Source: Flavobacteriales bacterium (GTDB lineage Bacteria; Bacteroidota; Bacteroidia; Flavobacteriales; UBA1820). From it: a DNA stretch of 64,000 nucleotides. Within the stretch, counting starts at the first letter, position 1. Every line of letters begins with the position of its first letter. Made by a program: the position numbers and the translations under genes. Below are positions 54,693 through 64,000 of this stretch, piece after piece. Location of the stretch: NCBI GenBank assembly GCA_003150615.1, contig QALN01000011.1, forward strand, positions 1-64,000, read 5' to 3'. The notes under the pieces are model-generated. The model was not told the DNA's origin, did not search any database, and saw only the letters and a program-made list of their open reading frames with translations.

Positions 54693-54717
54693 GTATCCGT
54701 TTCAAGGGGGCGGATAC
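54693..54717 (+). promoter_or_regulatory. Hairpin in the rpmD-rplO gap
   Basis: GTATCCG (54693-54699) and CGGATAC (54711-54717) form a 7-bp stem with an 11-nt loop. No promoter consensus or T-run is seen nearby. Confidence 0.4.
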
Positions 54718-54768
54718 TCGTTTCAGGGAAACCGACTCCTAAAAAGCCTTTAATTAAACAAAGGAAAC

Positions 54769-55221
54769 ATGAATTTACACAGTTTGAAACCCGCAGAGGG
54801 TGCTGTAAAGACAAGAAAGAGAATCGGCCGCGGCCAGGGTTCGGGTAAAGGCGGAACGTCTACCCGCGGACACAAGGGCCAGATGTCACGCTCCGGTTCC
54901 AAACACAAAATCGGATTCGAAGGCGGACAGATGCCTCTCCAGCGTCGTTTGCCGAAATTCGGTTTTAAAAACATCAACCGCGTAGAGTACAAAGCCGTAA
55001 ACCTTTCGACACTTCAGGGGCTTGTAGATGCCGGAAAGATAACAGATGGCGTAGTTACCGTCGAAATTCTTATCCAGAATGGCCTTGTAGGCAAGAATGA
55101 CCTTGTGAAAGTTCTCGGACAGGGCGAAATCACCGCTCCCCTGAACGTTACTGTTCACAAATTTTCAAAAAGTGCGGCCGAAGCCATCGTCAATGCCAAG
55201 GGCCAGGCTAACACCATCTAA
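54769..55221 (+). CDS. rplO: 50S ribosomal protein L15
   Basis: The 150-residue protein (NLHSLKPAEGAVKTRKRIGRGQGSGKGGTSTRGHKGQMSRSG; FEGGQMPLQRRLPKFGF) helps assemble the 50S subunit. It precedes secY by 11 nt. Confidence 0.97.
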   Translation: MNLHSLKPAEGAVKTRKRIGRGQGSGKGGTSTRGHKGQMSRSGSKHKIGFEGGQMPLQRRLPKFGFKNINRVEYKAVNLSTLQGLVDAGKITDGVVTVEILIQNGLVGKNDLVKVLGQGEITAPLNVTVHKFSKSAAEAIVNAKGQANTI

Positions 55222-55232
55222 AACTAGTACAG

Positions 55233-56558
55233 ATGAAAAACTTTTTTGAAACTCTGAGCAATATCTGGAAAATAAAGGAACTGAGGGACAGGATTCTGCT
55301 CACTCTGGCTCTTTTAGCCGTTTATCGTCTCGGTTCGTTCATACCCCTTCCCGGAGTGGATGAGATGAAACTCATCGGTCTGAACGAAGCTGCGTCGAAC
55401 AACGGACTGCTCGGACTGCTCAACTCCTTTACCGGCGGTGCTTTCGCTCATGCAGCCATTCTCGGTCTGGGAGTTATGCCGTATATTTCCGCATCCATCG
55501 TGGTGCAGTTAATGGCATTTGCGGTTCCTGCGCTCCAGAAATTGCAGAAGGACGGAGAAAGCGGCCGTAAACAACTTACGCAGATTACGCGTTGGCTTAC
55601 CATAGCCATAGCGGCCGTACAGGGCTTCTCGTACATAGTGGCTATCGATTCCCAGTATCATATAGTCGCACAGGGTATCAGTATGCCTGCGTTCTATGTT
55701 TGCTCGGTCGTACTTCTGGTTACCGGTACCATGTTCACGATGTGGCTCGGAGAGCGTATCACTGAAAAAGGTGTCGGCCAGGGCGTATCGCTTATCATCA
55801 CAGTAGGTATCATAGCGCGTCTGCCGCTTTCGCTCGGACAGGAATTTTCCAATAAATTCATGGGCGGAGGTGCAGGAGGAATGATAATGCTCCTGTTTGA
55901 AATAGTGATATGGCTGGCTGTGATAATGTTCACTCTGTTCCTGGTAAGGGGTGTCCGCAAGATACCCGTACAGTACGCCAAGGCAGTCGCATCGGCGGGC
56001 CAGGGCGGTCGCCAGATTGGTGTGGGCAAACGTCAGTACATACCGATGAAGGTGTACACTGCAAACGTGATGCCTATAATCTTCGCCCAGGCAGTGATGT
56101 TCCTTCCCGGCCTTATAGGCGGGATGTTCAGCGAATCTGTAAAGATGGCGTTCAACGATATGTTCGGCCTGTGGTACAACATAGTATTGGCTGCGCTGAT
56201 TATCGCTTTCACTTACCTTTATACGGCTATTGCGGTTAAGACCAACGACATGGCTGACGACCTTAAGCGCAACGGCGGTTTCATTCCCGGAGTAAAACCC
56301 GGAGCTCCTACGGCAAACCTGCTCGACAGGATACTTTCGCTGTTGACGCTTCCCGGCGCACTGGCGCTGGCGTTCATCGCGATACTTCCTACGTTCGCAA
56401 AACTTGCCGGCGTAGAACCGAGTTTCGCGATGTTCTTCGGAGGCACCTCGCTGCTGATTATGGTCGGTGTGGTGATAGACACCATACAGCAGGTTAATTC
56501 TTATCTTCTCAACCGTCATTACGACGGGCTGATGAAGACCGGTAAAATCAAGAAGTAA
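55233..56558 (+). CDS. secY: Protein translocase subunit SecY
   Basis: The 441-residue inner-membrane channel protein has about ten membrane segments ([59 protein letters not shown]). Together with SecE and SecG it passes secreted proteins. No map or adk gene follows; infA comes after 8 nt. Confidence 0.98.
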   Translation: MKNFFETLSNIWKIKELRDRILLTLALLAVYRLGSFIPLPGVDEMKLIGLNEAASNNGLLGLLNSFTGGAFAHAAILGLGVMPYISASIVVQLMAFAVPALQKLQKDGESGRKQLTQITRWLTIAIAAVQGFSYIVAIDSQYHIVAQGISMPAFYVCSVVLLVTGTMFTMWLGERITEKGVGQGVSLIITVGIIARLPLSLGQEFSNKFMGGGAGGMIMLLFEIVIWLAVIMFTLFLVRGVRKIPVQYAKAVASAGQGGRQIGVGKRQYIPMKVYTANVMPIIFAQAVMFLPGLIGGMFSESVKMAFNDMFGLWYNIVLAALIIAFTYLYTAIAVKTNDMADDLKRNGGFIPGVKPGAPTANLLDRILSLLTLPGALALAFIAILPTFAKLAGVEPSFAMFFGGTSLLIMVGVVIDTIQQVNSYLLNRHYDGLMKTGKIKK

Positions 56559-56566
56559 AGAGAACA

Positions 56567-56782
56567 ATGGCAAAACAAGCAGCAATAGAGGTAGAAGGTA
56601 CCATCGTAGAAGCCTTGTCCAATGCTATGTTCAGGGTGGAATTGGACAACGGCCACGTGGTGATAGCCCATATTTCCGGAAAGATGCGTATGCACTATAT
56701 AAAACTTCTTCCGGGTGACAGGGTGAAACTAGAAATGTCGCCGTACGACCTTTCCAAAGCCCGTATTACTTACAGATTTTAA
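56567..56782 (+). CDS. infA: Translation initiation factor IF-1
   Basis: The 71-residue OB-fold protein ([65 protein letters not shown]) occupies the A site during initiation. Sequence and size are typical. Confidence 0.97.
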   Translation: MAKQAAIEVEGTIVEALSNAMFRVELDNGHVVIAHISGKMRMHYIKLLPGDRVKLEMSPYDLSKARITYRF

Positions 56783-56844
56783 AAACGAAGCAAATTAACG
56801 GATTTTTCGCCTCCGGGCGGTAAATAAAAAAATATACCAGAGAA

Positions 56845-56961
56845 ATGAAGGTAAGATCGTCACTGAAAAAACGAAGCGCCGAATGCAAGATCGTTCGCAG
56901 AAAAGGCCGCTTATACATCATCAACAAAAAGAACCCTAAGCTCAAACAAAGACAGGGATAA
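56845..56961 (+). CDS. rpmJ: 50S ribosomal protein L36, zinc-free type
   Basis: A 38-residue frame starting at 56845 reads [36 protein letters not shown]. It has one Cys where the zinc-binding form has three Cys and a His, so it is the zinc-independent type. It lies in the conserved place between infA and rpsM. Confidence 0.92.
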   Translation: MKVRSSLKKRSAECKIVRRKGRLYIINKKNPKLKQRQG

Positions 56962-56989
56962 CTAATTAAATAAAGATTACAGAAGTCTT

Positions 56990-57367
56990 ATGGCAAGAAT
57001 TGCAGGGGTAGACTTACCAAAGAATAAAAGGGGAGTTATCGGACTCACATATATATTCGGAATAGGTAAGAGCCGGGCTCAGAAGATACTGGCCCAGGCA
57101 GGAATCAACGAAGACAAGAAAGTCAACGAATGGAACGACGATGAGCTTGCGCTTATCCGTAAAGCTATCTCCGACAACTACAAGGTCGAAGGAGAACTGC
57201 GTTCCGAAGTCCAGATGAGCATCAAGCGTCTTATGGACATAGGTTGCTATCGTGGCATACGTCACCGTATCGGCCTTCCACTGCGCGGTCAGCATACCAA
57301 AAACAACTCCCGTACGCGCAAGGGTAAACGTAAAACAGTAGCAAACAAAAAGAAAGCCACTAAATAA
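56990..57367 (+). CDS. rpsM: 30S ribosomal protein S13
   Basis: The 125-residue protein ([65 protein letters not shown]) binds at the head of the 30S subunit and contacts P-site tRNA. Confidence 0.97.
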   Translation: MARIAGVDLPKNKRGVIGLTYIFGIGKSRAQKILAQAGINEDKKVNEWNDDELALIRKAISDNYKVEGELRSEVQMSIKRLMDIGCYRGIRHRIGLPLRGQHTKNNSRTRKGKRKTVANKKKATK

Positions 57368-57376
57368 TAAATAGAT

Positions 57377-57769
57377 ATGGCCAAAACAGCAAAAGTAAGC
57401 AGCAAGAAACGTAAAGTTGTTGTCGAGCCGGTTGGGGAAGCACACGTATGCGCTTCGTTCAACAACCTGATAGTGACACTTACGAACAAGGCCGGTCAGG
57501 TTATCTCCTGGTCGTCGGCCGGTAAGATGGGCTTTAAAGGATCGAAGAAAAACACTCCCTACGCAGCGCAGACGGCGGCGGAAGACGCTTCGAAAGTAGC
57601 TCTGGAAGCAGGACTCAAGAAAGTTAAGGTATATGTAAAAGGACCGGGCAACGGCCGTGAATCGGCTATCCGCACCATACATACTTCGGGAATAGAAGTA
57701 ACGGAGATAATAGACGTTACCCCGCTTCCCCACAACGGATGCCGTCCTCCCAAACGTAGAAGAGTTTAA
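57377..57769 (+). CDS. rpsK: 30S ribosomal protein S11
   Basis: The 130-residue protein ([64 protein letters not shown]) lies at the platform near the Shine-Dalgarno helix. The C-terminus is intact. Confidence 0.97.
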   Translation: MAKTAKVSSKKRKVVVEPVGEAHVCASFNNLIVTLTNKAGQVISWSSAGKMGFKGSKKNTPYAAQTAAEDASKVALEAGLKKVKVYVKGPGNGRESAIRTIHTSGIEVTEIIDVTPLPHNGCRPPKRRRV

Positions 57770-57804
57770 CTAAAGAGTAATAATACCTAAAGGTAAAAAA
57801 TAAA

Positions 57805-58407
57805 ATGGCAAGATATATAGGTCCAAAAACTAAGGTTGCACGCAAGTTCGGCGAAGCCATCTTCGGAGAAGACAGTTACTTTGAAAAAAGGAACTATCCT
57901 CCCGGACAGCATGGTATGGCCCGTCGCCGCGCAAAACGCTCCGAATATGCCACCCAGCTTCAGGAAAAACAGAAAGCCAAATACACTTACGGCATACTCG
58001 AAAGGCAGTTCCACAATATGTTCGAGCGTGCGCAGCGTTCAAAAGGCATCACCGGTGAGGTGTTGCTCCAGCTCTGCGAATCGCGTCTTGACAACGTTGT
58101 GTTCCGCCTTGGGATAGCTCCCACGCGCGCCGCTGCTCGTCAGTTGGTCAACCACAAGCACATTACAGTGAACGGAAATGTCGTAAATATTCCTTCGTAC
58201 ACGCTGAAGGCTGGCGACAAGGTTGCCGTACGCGAAAAATCAAAATCACTCGAAGCGATAGCTTCGGCCCTTGCCACACGCAAGTCCTACGATTGGCTCG
58301 TATGGAACGATGCTGTTAAGGAAGGTACTTTCGTAACTGTTCCGGAACGTGTTCAGATACCTGAAAACATCAAGGAACAGCTTATCGTCGAGTTGTACTC
58401 CAAGTAA
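57805..58407 (+). CDS. rpsD: 30S ribosomal protein S4
   Basis: The 200-residue protein ([85 protein letters not shown]) nucleates the 30S body. It lacks the N-terminal zinc cysteines. In E. coli it represses the alpha operon. Confidence 0.98.
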   Translation: MARYIGPKTKVARKFGEAIFGEDSYFEKRNYPPGQHGMARRRAKRSEYATQLQEKQKAKYTYGILERQFHNMFERAQRSKGITGEVLLQLCESRLDNVVFRLGIAPTRAAARQLVNHKHITVNGNVVNIPSYTLKAGDKVAVREKSKSLEAIASALATRKSYDWLVWNDAVKEGTFVTVPERVQIPENIKEQLIVELYSK

Positions 58408-58438
58408 TTTTGATTTATTTTAAAGAAAAAAAATTCCT

Positions 58439-59431
58439 ATGGCAATTCTAAATTTTCAGAAACCCGATAAGGTGGTTATGATACACTCCCAGGACAACGA
58501 AGGACGGTTCGAATTCCGTCCTTTGGAGCAGGGATACGGGCTCACCGTCGGCAATGCCTTAAGGAGGGTACTTCTGTCCTCTCTTGAAGGCTTTGCCATC
58601 ACCAGCATCCGTATCGAAGGAGTGGAGCATGAGTTTGCCACCATACCGGGGATAGTCGAAGACGTTACCGAAATCATACTCAACCTCAAGCAAGTGCGTT
58701 TCCGCCGTCAGGTTGAGGACATAGAAAACGAAAACGTTAGCGTCTCCATAACCGGACAGGACCGTATAACTGCCGGGGATTTCCAGCGCTTTATTTCCGG
58801 TTTCCAGATACTCAATCCGGATCTTGTAATCTGCACGACCGAACCGTCAGTGCGTTTCAATATGGATTTTTCCATAGAGAAAGGCCGTGGTTTCGTTCCG
58901 GCGGAAGAGAATAAAAAGCAGAATGCTCCGTTGAACACGATAGCCATAGACTCCATATACACGCCGATAAAGAACGTGAAATATGCTGTCGAAGACTACC
59001 GCGTGGAGCAGAAAACGGACTACGAAAAGCTCGTTCTGGAGATAAAGACAGACGGTTCAATTTCTCCAAAGGACGCTCTTACCGAGGCCAGCAAGATACT
59101 GATACACCACTTCATGCTTTTCTCCGACGAGCGCATAACACTCGAGGCCGAAGAAATTGCCAAAGCGGAAAATTACGACGAAGAGTCCCTCCACATGCGC
59201 CAGTTGTTAAAGACCAAGCTCGTGGATCTGGATCTGTCCGTGCGCGCGCTGAACTGCCTTAAGGCTGCGGAAGTGGAAACGCTCGGAGAACTTGTTGCCT
59301 ACAATAAGTCCGACCTTATGAAGTTCAGGAATTTCGGTAAGAAATCGCTCACCGAGCTCGAAGAACTCGTTGCCAACAAGGGCCTGCAGTTCGGTATGGA
59401 CCTGGCAAAATATAAACTAGACAAAGAATAA
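58439..59431 (+). CDS. rpoA: RNA polymerase alpha subunit
   Basis: The 330-residue protein has the N-terminal dimer domain ([32 protein letters not shown]) and the C-terminal helix-hairpin-helix domain ([48 protein letters not shown]), which binds UP elements and activators. Spacing of 31 nt to rpsD fits the alpha operon. Confidence 0.98.
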   Translation: MAILNFQKPDKVVMIHSQDNEGRFEFRPLEQGYGLTVGNALRRVLLSSLEGFAITSIRIEGVEHEFATIPGIVEDVTEIILNLKQVRFRRQVEDIENENVSVSITGQDRITAGDFQRFISGFQILNPDLVICTTEPSVRFNMDFSIEKGRGFVPAEENKKQNAPLNTIAIDSIYTPIKNVKYAVEDYRVEQKTDYEKLVLEIKTDGSISPKDALTEASKILIHHFMLFSDERITLEAEEIAKAENYDEESLHMRQLLKTKLVDLDLSVRALNCLKAAEVETLGELVAYNKSDLMKFRNFGKKSLTELEELVANKGLQFGMDLAKYKLDKE

Positions 59432-59482
59432 CAGAGTAAAACCCGCAACCGCTCAAAAACGGTTGACCATTTACCAGTATAA

Positions 59483-60007
59483 ATGAGACACGGAAAAAAA
59501 TTCAATCACCTAGGCCGCACTTCGGCTCACCGCAAGGCAATGCTGTCGAATATGGCCTGCTCGCTTATCGAGCACAAGAGGATAAACACCACGCTTGCAA
59601 AAGCACGTGAGTTGCGCAAGTATGTGGAACCTCTTATTTCCAAGAGCAAAAAGGACGACACGCATTCGCGCCGTATGGTATTCACCTATCTTAACAGCAA
59701 AGAAGCTGTAAAGGAACTATTCGGAGAGATTGCAGCGAAAGTAGCCAACCGTCCGGGAGGATACACGCGTATAATAAAACTCGGTAATCGTTTGGGCGAC
59801 GCCGCAGAGATGTGCATGATAGAACTGGTGGACTTTAACACCATATATTCTGCCAACACCAAGGCCGAAGCTGCCGCCAAGAAGCCGCGTACGCGTCGTT
59901 CAGGTAGCAAGAAGAAAGCCGAGGAAGCAGCCGCAGCTCCCGTAGCCGAGGATGCTAAAGTTCCTGAGGCCGAAGCACAGGCTCCTGAAGAAAAGCCAGC
60001 CGAGTAA
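59483..60007 (+). CDS. rplQ: 50S ribosomal protein L17 with Ala/Glu-rich tail
   Basis: The 174-residue protein has the family core to about residue 120 ([34 protein letters not shown]). A Lys/Arg stretch and a ~35-residue Ala/Glu/Pro tail follow. It is the last gene of the operon; a terminator follows. Confidence 0.97.
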   Translation: MRHGKKFNHLGRTSAHRKAMLSNMACSLIEHKRINTTLAKARELRKYVEPLISKSKKDDTHSRRMVFTYLNSKEAVKELFGEIAAKVANRPGGYTRIIKLGNRLGDAAEMCMIELVDFNTIYSANTKAEAAAKKPRTRRSGSKKKAEEAAAAPVAEDAKVPEAEAQAPEEKPAE

Positions 60008-60071
60008 TCTTGAAAAAGAGAGTTCCGCTGCCGGGAAAAACGAAAAAACATCGTTTTTGATTATATCGGAA

Positions 60072-60107
60072 ACGGATAAGCGTCCTATTCGCTTATCCGT
60101 TTTTTTA
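60072..60107 (+). terminator. Intrinsic terminator after rplQ
   Basis: ACGGATAAGCG (60072-60082) and CGCTTATCCGT (60090-60100) form a perfect 11-bp stem with a 7-nt loop and a T-run. Confidence 0.93.
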
Positions 60108-60154
60108 TGTTTTACGGCTTTTAAAAAATGCGTGCAAATGTTGTACTTTAAACG

Positions 60155-60162
60155 TACCTTTG
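60155..60162 (+). promoter_or_regulatory. Probable -7 box for carA
   Basis: TACCTTTG fits TAnnTTTG exactly and lies 25 nt upstream of the ATG. No clear TTTG -33 box is seen at the expected distance, so the promoter is likely but not certain. Confidence 0.55.
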
Positions 60163-60187
60163 CACATTGAGTAAAAAACAGGATAAG

Positions 60188-61297
60188 ATGAAATTTCAGG
60201 ATAAAAAAGACGCTGTGCTTTTACTGGAGGACGGCACTATGTTTTGGGGAAAATCCGTAGGTGTGGACGGTACTGCATCCGGTGAATTGTGCTTTAACAC
60301 CGGTATGACCGGATATCAGGAAATATTTACCGACCCTTCGTACTACGGTCAGATAATGGTCACCACGAATGCCCACATAGGTAACTACGGAGTAAACAGC
60401 GACGAGGTAGAATCCGAAGGCATGAAAATTGCCGGACTGGTGTGCCGCAATTTTAATTATACCCCGTCCCGTGTAGATTCGGACGGTACGCTTGAGGAAT
60501 ACTTCAAAAAGCAGGATAAAGTAGCTATAAGCGATGTGGACACGCGCGCGGTAGTGTCGTATATACGTGATAAGGGTGCGATGAATGCTGTTATTTCCAC
60601 CAAAGTGGACGATATACCTGCCCTTAAAAATATACTTGCTTCAACTCCGGATATGAAAGGACTGGAACTGGCCTCTAAGGTATCGACCAAAGAACCTTAC
60701 TTTTTCGGGCAGCCGGATGCTCCGGTAAAAATAGCGGCTGTGGATTTGGGTATAAAGAAAAATATACTGCGTAATCTGGCTTCGCGCGGATGCTATATAA
60801 AAGTGTTTCCGTACGATGTGACATTGGAGCAGATGAAAGAGTGGAATCCCGACGGTTATTTCCTTTCCAACGGCCCCGGAGATCCTGAACCTTTGACCGG
60901 CGTACAGGAACTTGCACGCCAGATAATAGAGGAAGACCTGCCGCTTTTCGGCATATGCCTTGGACATCAGATAATAGCTCTTTCGCAGGGCATAAACACT
61001 TATAAGATGCACAACGGGCATCGTGGGATAAACCATCCGGTTATGAATCTGGAAACGGGCCGCGGGGAAATAACTTCGCAAAATCACGGGTTCGTTGTCA
61101 ATCGCGAAATGGCTGAGGCTTCGGATAAGATAAGGATAACGCACGAACATCTGAACGACCACACTGTAGCCGGGATAAGGATAAACGGTAAGAAATGCTT
61201 TTCCGTACAGTATCATCCGGAGGCAGGCCCCGGCCCGCATGATGCTTCGTATCTGTTTGACAAATTTATCGAAATGGTAAAACAGGACAAAAAGTAA
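60188..61297 (+). CDS. carA: Carbamoyl-phosphate synthase small subunit
   Basis: The 369-residue glutaminase subunit supplies ammonia to CarB for pyrimidine and arginine synthesis. The N-terminal domain (VDGTASGELCFNTGMTGYQEIFTDPSY) is followed by a class I amidotransferase domain with Cys257 in FGICLGHQ and His343/Glu345 in QYHPEA. The ATG at 60188 is chosen; an upstream TTG would add seven residues. carB is not adjacent in the window. Confidence 0.95.
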   Translation: MKFQDKKDAVLLLEDGTMFWGKSVGVDGTASGELCFNTGMTGYQEIFTDPSYYGQIMVTTNAHIGNYGVNSDEVESEGMKIAGLVCRNFNYTPSRVDSDGTLEEYFKKQDKVAISDVDTRAVVSYIRDKGAMNAVISTKVDDIPALKNILASTPDMKGLELASKVSTKEPYFFGQPDAPVKIAAVDLGIKKNILRNLASRGCYIKVFPYDVTLEQMKEWNPDGYFLSNGPGDPEPLTGVQELARQIIEEDLPLFGICLGHQIIALSQGINTYKMHNGHRGINHPVMNLETGRGEITSQNHGFVVNREMAEASDKIRITHEHLNDHTVAGIRINGKKCFSVQYHPEAGPGPHDASYLFDKFIEMVKQDKK

Positions 61298-61326
61298 TAG
61301 TTTCCTGCTTTCAGAGTCAGATAAGG

Positions 61327-61367
61327 ACGGACTGTGCGGCTGTATTGCGGTATAGTCCGTTTTTTTA
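61327..61367 (+). terminator. Intrinsic terminator after carA
   Basis: ACGGACT (61327-61333) and AGTCCGT (61354-61360) pair over a 20-nt loop, followed by a run of T. Confidence 0.7.
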
Positions 61368-61389
61368 TAACCTCAAAACATATATTGCT

Positions 61390-62511
61390 ATGAAAAAATT
61401 ACTATTCTTATGCGGCTGCGCGATGGTTTTCGGGTGCGGGCAGTCATCGGACTCTTCTCCTGAGGCATTATCCGGACATTCTGCTGCGGATGATACGGTA
61501 ACGGTCTGCCGGCCGTTAGCCCCTATCGAAACGGGAGAAGTATTCCTGAAAGGAAAAGACCCGTTCGGCGGTATCCGGGATCTGACAGGTGAAAACAAGA
61601 CGGCAGATACGGTTATTTTTAAAATATCCGGCACTCAGGCTTTGGTAAAAGACGGTGTTTTGGCGATGAAAAACCGCCACGGCAGAAATTCCATTATGCT
61701 GTTCGGACTTCCCGAATTGAAGTTTATAACTTCTACGGGACCTATCGGAGATGGTCCGGATGAATTTAAGTATCCTGCGCTCGTGCCTGCTCAGTCCGAC
61801 ACATCGCTTTTGTGCTATGTTTATGATGCTGTCGGGGAAACGTTCTATACTTTGTCTAATGATGGGGTTCTCGAAAGTTATCCTTTCAATTTTGGGGAGT
61901 CGTCCGTAAAATATGCCTCCCGTTCGGTGGCTAATGTTGCTCCTGGAGATTTCATATATGCTCAAAATACGTCCGAAGGCCGTTCTGTGTTCCGCGCTAC
62001 TGTATCTGGCGACAGCGTTGCGGTGAGGAAGGTATTCGATCTGGCATTGAGTCCGGGGCAGAAATCATGGGCCGCATATATAGGCGATTTTGCGGTTAAT
62101 CCGGCTAAGGACAGGATGGTGTATGCCTATAAGTATTTTAAAGTCATAAAGTTCATGGATATGAACGGCAAGTCCGTCCGCACGCTTAATTTTGAAAAAG
62201 AGAAATTCGATCAGACTTCTATTTACAAGTTAAACGGTTTGGATGCCAACGTTACTCATTACTGGGGCGTTTCTCCAACGGATGATTACGTGTACTTCCT
62301 CTATAGCGGGCGAACTCCGGCCGATGTTGTGAGGGAACAAAACCAGGGCGAATATTATATTTACGTGGAAAAATACGACTGGAACGGAAACCCCGTGGCT
62401 TGCTACAAACTCGACCGCTGGGGGTATTTCACTGTGGACGGGAACAACGGCAAGTTGTATCTGATGTCCACCAATGACGACAATCCTTTTTTCGTTTATG
62501 ATATCAATTGA
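61390..62511 (+). CDS. 6-bladed beta-propeller lipoprotein
   Basis: ATG at 61390 gives a 373-residue protein with a lipoprotein signal (AMVFGCGQSS, Cys16). The pattern LPELKFITSTGPIGDGPDEFKYPALVPAQ follows near residue 110, as in the lipoprotein at 41301, and then repeated beta blades (YIGDFAVNPAKDRMVYAYKY, GVSPTDDYVYFLYSG). Function is unknown; likely envelope-located. Stop overlaps nothing; the HAD gene starts 5 nt later. Confidence 0.82.
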   Translation: MKKLLFLCGCAMVFGCGQSSDSSPEALSGHSAADDTVTVCRPLAPIETGEVFLKGKDPFGGIRDLTGENKTADTVIFKISGTQALVKDGVLAMKNRHGRNSIMLFGLPELKFITSTGPIGDGPDEFKYPALVPAQSDTSLLCYVYDAVGETFYTLSNDGVLESYPFNFGESSVKYASRSVANVAPGDFIYAQNTSEGRSVFRATVSGDSVAVRKVFDLALSPGQKSWAAYIGDFAVNPAKDRMVYAYKYFKVIKFMDMNGKSVRTLNFEKEKFDQTSIYKLNGLDANVTHYWGVSPTDDYVYFLYSGRTPADVVREQNQGEYYIYVEKYDWNGNPVACYKLDRWGYFTVDGNNGKLYLMSTNDDNPFFVYDIN

Positions 62512-62516
62512 TTTAT

Positions 62517-63161
62517 ATGAATACAAAAGCTGTTATTTTTGATATGGACGGAGTACTGATAGACTCCGAACCTTCCTGGGGGCAGGCTATGCTTGAGGTA
62601 ATGCGTGAGGTAGGAATACCGTATACTGTTGACGATGTAGCGAGGTATCAGGGCGTAAGGGTAGGAGATATCGTCCGCGCCGTATGGGATGCCAATCCTG
62701 TTCCGGAGTCCAAAGAAGGAATTGAAAAGATGATATGCCGCCGTGTGAGCGAACTGGTACTGGATCATGGGCGTGTTATGGATGGTATATCCGGTGTACT
62801 GGATTTTGTCCGCAGGGAAAAATTGCCGTTGGGTCTTGCAACGTCGACTCCTCGTCAGGTGGCGGTGAATTTTATAAAACGGATAGGCATAGGCGGTTCG
62901 ATAGATGTCATGTGTACCGGCGATGAGGTGACTTACGGCAAACCGCACCCGGAAATTTATCTTCTGTGTGCCTCCAGGCTCGGTGTGTTGCCATGGGAGT
63001 GCCTTGTATTCGAGGATTCGGTAAATGGGGTACTGGCGGCCAAAGCGGCGCGTTGCCGTTGTATTGCCGTGCCTGGCGAAGGATTGTTCGATGACAGGCG
63101 TTACGGCATTGCTGACGTGAAAATACGCTCTCTTTTGGATTTTTCGCCGGATATGGCGTAG
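62517..63161 (+). CDS. HAD-family sugar phosphatase, HxpB-like
   Basis: The 214-residue protein has the four HAD motifs: FDMDGVLIDSEPSWGQ with the Asp nucleophile, LATSTPR, KPHPEIYLL and VFEDSVNGVLAAKAA. The cap domain matches the beta-phosphoglucomutase/2-deoxyglucose-6-phosphatase type, in which the hexitol phosphatase HxpB belongs. ATG at 62517 is preferred over TTG at 62508. The exact substrate is not known. Confidence 0.85.
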   Translation: MNTKAVIFDMDGVLIDSEPSWGQAMLEVMREVGIPYTVDDVARYQGVRVGDIVRAVWDANPVPESKEGIEKMICRRVSELVLDHGRVMDGISGVLDFVRREKLPLGLATSTPRQVAVNFIKRIGIGGSIDVMCTGDEVTYGKPHPEIYLLCASRLGVLPWECLVFEDSVNGVLAAKAARCRCIAVPGEGLFDDRRYGIADVKIRSLLDFSPDMA

Positions 63162-63170
63162 GGCAGGCAT

Positions 63171-63204
63171 AAAAAAGCGGAGGCTTTTGGCCTCCGCTTT
63201 TTTT
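63171..63204. terminator. Bidirectional terminator between HAD and batE-like genes
   Basis: AAAAAAGCGGAGGC and GCCTCCGCTTTTTTT surround a 5-nt loop, allowing termination from both convergent genes. Confidence 0.92.
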
Positions 63205-63220
63205 AATTCAGTTTTTTAAG

Positions 63221-64000
63221 TTATATTTTTTCAATGCTCCCTGCCGGAACCCAGCCTATTTTGCCGTCGGCAAGGCGTATTTTGTGCCACGTATTCAGGC
63301 TTTCTTCTATTTCTACTTTTGTCCCTTCATGCAGGGAGAATACGTCGCCTCCGGAGGTGCTAGGTTCGCTTTTCACGTTTATATTTTCCTCTGTTACGAT
63401 GGCGTATGGATTGTCTGATAGTTGTTTCTTTGCCGTGAGGTGAAAACCGTACGATATGGCGCCTGATATAAGGCAACCTGCAAATACGTAGAAAGCCCAT
63501 CTTTTCATGGATGTGCTTCTGCCGTATAGGTAGATTGCGAAAAATATGAGCATCGCCCATGTAAATACGGCTGTAAGTATGGCCCACCAGGATGCTGTAA
63601 ACAACGAAACGACTGAATTTACAACCCTTACGGTCAGGGATTGCCCAAGGGGAATTATATTGTCCGAAGTAAGACGACGCGCCATCGACAGATTGTGCTG
63701 TATCTCCTTGTCCGAAGGAGCGAGCACCGATGCCCTTTCATACGCCAGTATGGTCGGCGCTATGTAGCCAAGCCGGTAATAGGCATTGCCCAAATTGTTG
63801 TACAGCTCCGGCGATATATACCCCATGTCGAGTATTTCCGTGTATTTCTCTACCGCTCCGTTGTAGTCGGCCTTCTGGTAATCCTTGTTAGCCGCTATGA
63901 AAAGCGAATCCGGGATTTGCGCGTATGACCATTGCTGGAAAAACAGCGATATCAAGGCTATCAGCAATATTTTGGCGCGTAAATTCCTGTGTGTGCCGGG
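63221..64000 (-). CDS. batE: BatE-like TPR and SH3 domain protein, 5' partial
   Basis: The frame is open to the window edge, so the true start lies beyond 64000; a TTG at 63967 is only an internal candidate. Visible are the end of a signal peptide (LIALISLFFQQWSYAQ), TPR repeats (AANKDYQKADYNGAVEKYTEIL; YNNLGNAYYRLGYI; AILAYERASVLAP-type) and two membrane segments (ASWWAILTAVFTWAMLIFFAIYLY; WAFYVFAGCLISGAISYGF). A C-terminal SH3-like domain (NINVKSEPSTSGGDVFSLHEGTKVEIEESLNTWHKIRLADGKIGWVP) ends it. This layout matches BatE, of the bat aerotolerance gene group. Confidence 0.82.
   Translation of the reverse strand, partial: PGTHRNLRAKILLIALISLFFQQWSYAQIPDSLFIAANKDYQKADYNGAVEKYTEILDMGYISPELYNNLGNAYYRLGYIAPTILAYERASVLAPSDKEIQHNLSMARRLTSDNIIPLGQSLTVRVVNSVVSLFTASWWAILTAVFTWAMLIFFAIYLYGRSTSMKRWAFYVFAGCLISGAISYGFHLTAKKQLSDNPYAIVTEENINVKSEPSTSGGDVFSLHEGTKVEIEESLNTWHKIRLADGKIGWVPAGSIEKI

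Noticed and set aside
55509..56585. 358-codon minus-strand ORF opposite secY
   Set aside because: His/Arg/Tyr-rich shadow of secY without start signals or recognisable domains.

Overview
The window comes from a member of the Bacteroidota, most likely order Bacteroidales; the genus cannot be fixed from sequence alone. The evidence is a fused rpsL-rpsG-fusA-rpsJ...rplQ operon, promoters of the TTTG-N19-TAnnTTTG type, a GldH lipoprotein, a BatE-like TPR/SH3 protein, 6-bladed beta-propeller lipoproteins and zinc-free versions of S4, S14 and L36.

Positions 1 to about 28971 are the right part of an integrated tailed prophage whose left end lies outside the window. It holds a repeat/coiled-coil protein apparently split by a frameshift at an A9 tract, a ParB-methyltransferase fusion, terminase subunits, a portal and connector-like proteins. 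The tail part has a 1363-residue tape measure, tail and fibre proteins. A lysis cassette follows: a holin, a coiled-coil membrane protein, a muralytic-type enzyme and a possible spanin pair. No protein with a recognisable major capsid character is visible. A cargo unit with its own promoter and terminator sits between the head-connector and tail genes. It encodes a secreted C10 (streptopain/SpeB-like) cysteine protease lipoprotein and a second lipoprotein. Directly after it lies a large inverted repeat that can form a pseudoknot. Between the lysis genes and the integrase is a very AT-rich gene for a 763-residue protein that reads as a PD-(D/E)XK/Mrr-like domain plus a PIN-like domain. It is the best candidate here for an undescribed phage-encoded defence or exclusion factor. 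The tyrosine integrase abuts the 3' end of tRNA-Trp, the probable attachment site.

Positions 28972 to 42356 are chromosomal housekeeping genes: DUF3795, a BASS-type transporter, XerC/D recombinase, a hibernation factor, tRNA-Thr with tuf, a U32 (TrhP-type) protein, a ferredoxin, RicT/PSP1, GldH, penicillin-binding protein 1A, a left-handed beta-helix protein, PdxJ and a beta-propeller lipoprotein.

Positions 42493 to 60107 are one long co-directional translation operon of 29 genes (27 ribosomal or translation factor genes plus secY and rpoA), running from a strong promoter and a 230-nt leader to a terminator after rplQ. The methionine aminopeptidase gene map, often between secY and infA, is absent. 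Two internal gaps hold hairpins that may be regulatory.

Positions 60155 to 64000 hold carA, a second beta-propeller lipoprotein, a HAD phosphatase and the 3' part of a batE-like gene on the minus strand.
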